From SKPS01 sp964469215 (GTDB lineage: Bacteria; Bacteroidota; Bacteroidia; Bacteroidales; SKPS01): a stretch of DNA of 64,000 nucleotides. Below are positions 63,476 through 64,000 of the stretch, one piece after another. The position numbers were made by a program, and so were the translations under genes. Numbering within the stretch: position 1 is the first letter of the stretch; each line of letters begins with the position of its first letter. Location: positions 186,001 through 250,000 of the forward strand of contig CAYXYB010000001.1 in assembly GCA_964469215.1 (NCBI GenBank). Direction: 5' to 3'. The notes below the pieces were generated by a model, which ran no database searches, was not told the origin of the DNA, and worked only from the letters and a program-made list of their open reading frames with translations.

Positions 63476-64000
63476 ATGGCACACAAAATTGAATGGACAG
63501 AACAAACCTGGAATCCCACGGCAGGCTGTACAAAGATCAGTGCCGGGTGTCGTAATTGTTATGCCGAAACGATGGCAATCCGCCTACAGGCAATGGGAGT
63601 GGAAGGATACAACAACGGCTTTGATTTCAGCATGGTTCCCAGCCGGTTGTACGATCCGTATAAAAGGAAAAAATCCACCGTGTTTTTTGTCAATTCAATG
63701 AGTGATCTTTTTCATAAGGATATACCTGAAGACTATTTGGATAAGATTTTTGAGGTAATTGAAAATACCCCTCATCACACCTATCAAATCCTCACCAAGC
63801 GCGCTGATAGGATGAAGGACTATTTCTCAGGCAGACCTGTCCCCGGTAACATATGGCTTGGAGTTACAGTAGAAAACAGAAATGAGGGTTTGCCGAGAAT
63901 TGAAAAATTAAGAAACATCAGAGCAAGTGTACTTTTCCTTTCTGTTGAACCACTTTTGGAGGATCTTGGCGAATTGAACCTTGCGAAAATCGATTGGGTT
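63476..64000 (+). CDS. Three-Cys-motif DUF5131 (phage Gp37/Gp68-like) protein, 5' part
   Basis: An open frame of 175 codons reaching the window end without a stop. The N-terminus carries W-x-E-x-T-W-N-P-x-A-G-C, then CX6CX2C at Cys18, Cys25 and Cys28 (CTKISAGCRNCYAE), the motif that defines DUF5131, also called phage Gp37/Gp68. The spacing is similar to, but not the same as, radical SAM CX3CX2C. Later STVFFVNSMSDLFHKDIPEDY and WLGVTVEN are family-typical. It starts 2 bp after tcmP, so the two are coupled. Its C-terminal part lies downstream. Confidence 0.88.
   Translation, partial: MAHKIEWTEQTWNPTAGCTKISAGCRNCYAETMAIRLQAMGVEGYNNGFDFSMVPSRLYDPYKRKKSTVFFVNSMSDLFHKDIPEDYLDKIFEVIENTPHHTYQILTKRADRMKDYFSGRPVPGNIWLGVTVENRNEGLPRIEKLRNIRASVLFLSVEPLLEDLGELNLAKIDWV

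Overview
The window reads as chromosomal DNA of a member of the Bacteroidota, most likely Bacteroidales-like. The evidence is a PorW/SprE-type type IX secretion (T9SS) lipoprotein, several secreted proteins ending in T9SS sorting domains (YPNP/FPNP-type motifs), DUF3078 and TonB-dependent-type outer-membrane proteins, many short lipoproteins, and promoters that repeatedly show the Bacteroidetes -7 element TAnnTTTG just upstream of the chosen starts.

Layout. 0-8 kb: the 3' end of a class A penicillin-binding protein faces a complete minus-strand suf operon (sufB-C-D-S-E plus a DUF59/SufT gene), followed by an AlbA_2 gene and a small OB-like lipoprotein. 8-12.5 kb: the porW/sprE homologue and an AMP-forming acyl-CoA synthetase. 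12.6-21.6 kb: an unusual locus with two copies of a PqqD-like small protein paired with a protein that fuses an HPr-kinase-like domain to a family 2 glycosyltransferase. It also holds a methyltransferase, a secreted esterase, a phosphosugar transferase, a DegT aminotransferase and a Bro-N gene. 21.7-36.9 kb: secreted and surface genes (esterase lipoprotein, SBBP propeller, parallel beta-helix protein, VIT/VWA protein, TPR lipoprotein, DUF3078 protein, two T9SS cargo genes of which one has an in-frame stop), with decayed transposase pieces at 28 kb. 36.9-54 kb: housekeeping and envelope genes (TonB-type receptor, cysS, M28 peptidase, PhoH, triple-FKBP isomerase, lipocalin, TrkH/TrkA, HflX, a very large outer-membrane protein).

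54.1-64 kb: a tRNA-Gln(CUG) with its own promoter and terminator marks the left edge of an accessory, A+T-richer region. It holds a lipoprotein gene, an intact IS4-family element with 9-bp target duplications, a decayed small gene, a DarT/DarG toxin-antitoxin pair, and an operon hsdM - RhuM/PLD-like - hsdS - three-Cys-motif partner (TcmP) - DUF5131 that runs off the window. This is a defence island; hsdR is not in view and would be expected downstream.

The two most interesting systems are the duplicated PqqD + HprK-like-GT2 modules at 15.5-20.7 kb, which look like an unexplored peptide- or protein-modifying pathway, and the TcmP/DUF5131 pair embedded in the type I restriction operon. A DNA-level curiosity is four intergenic arrays with a strict 7-bp period but different sequence words.
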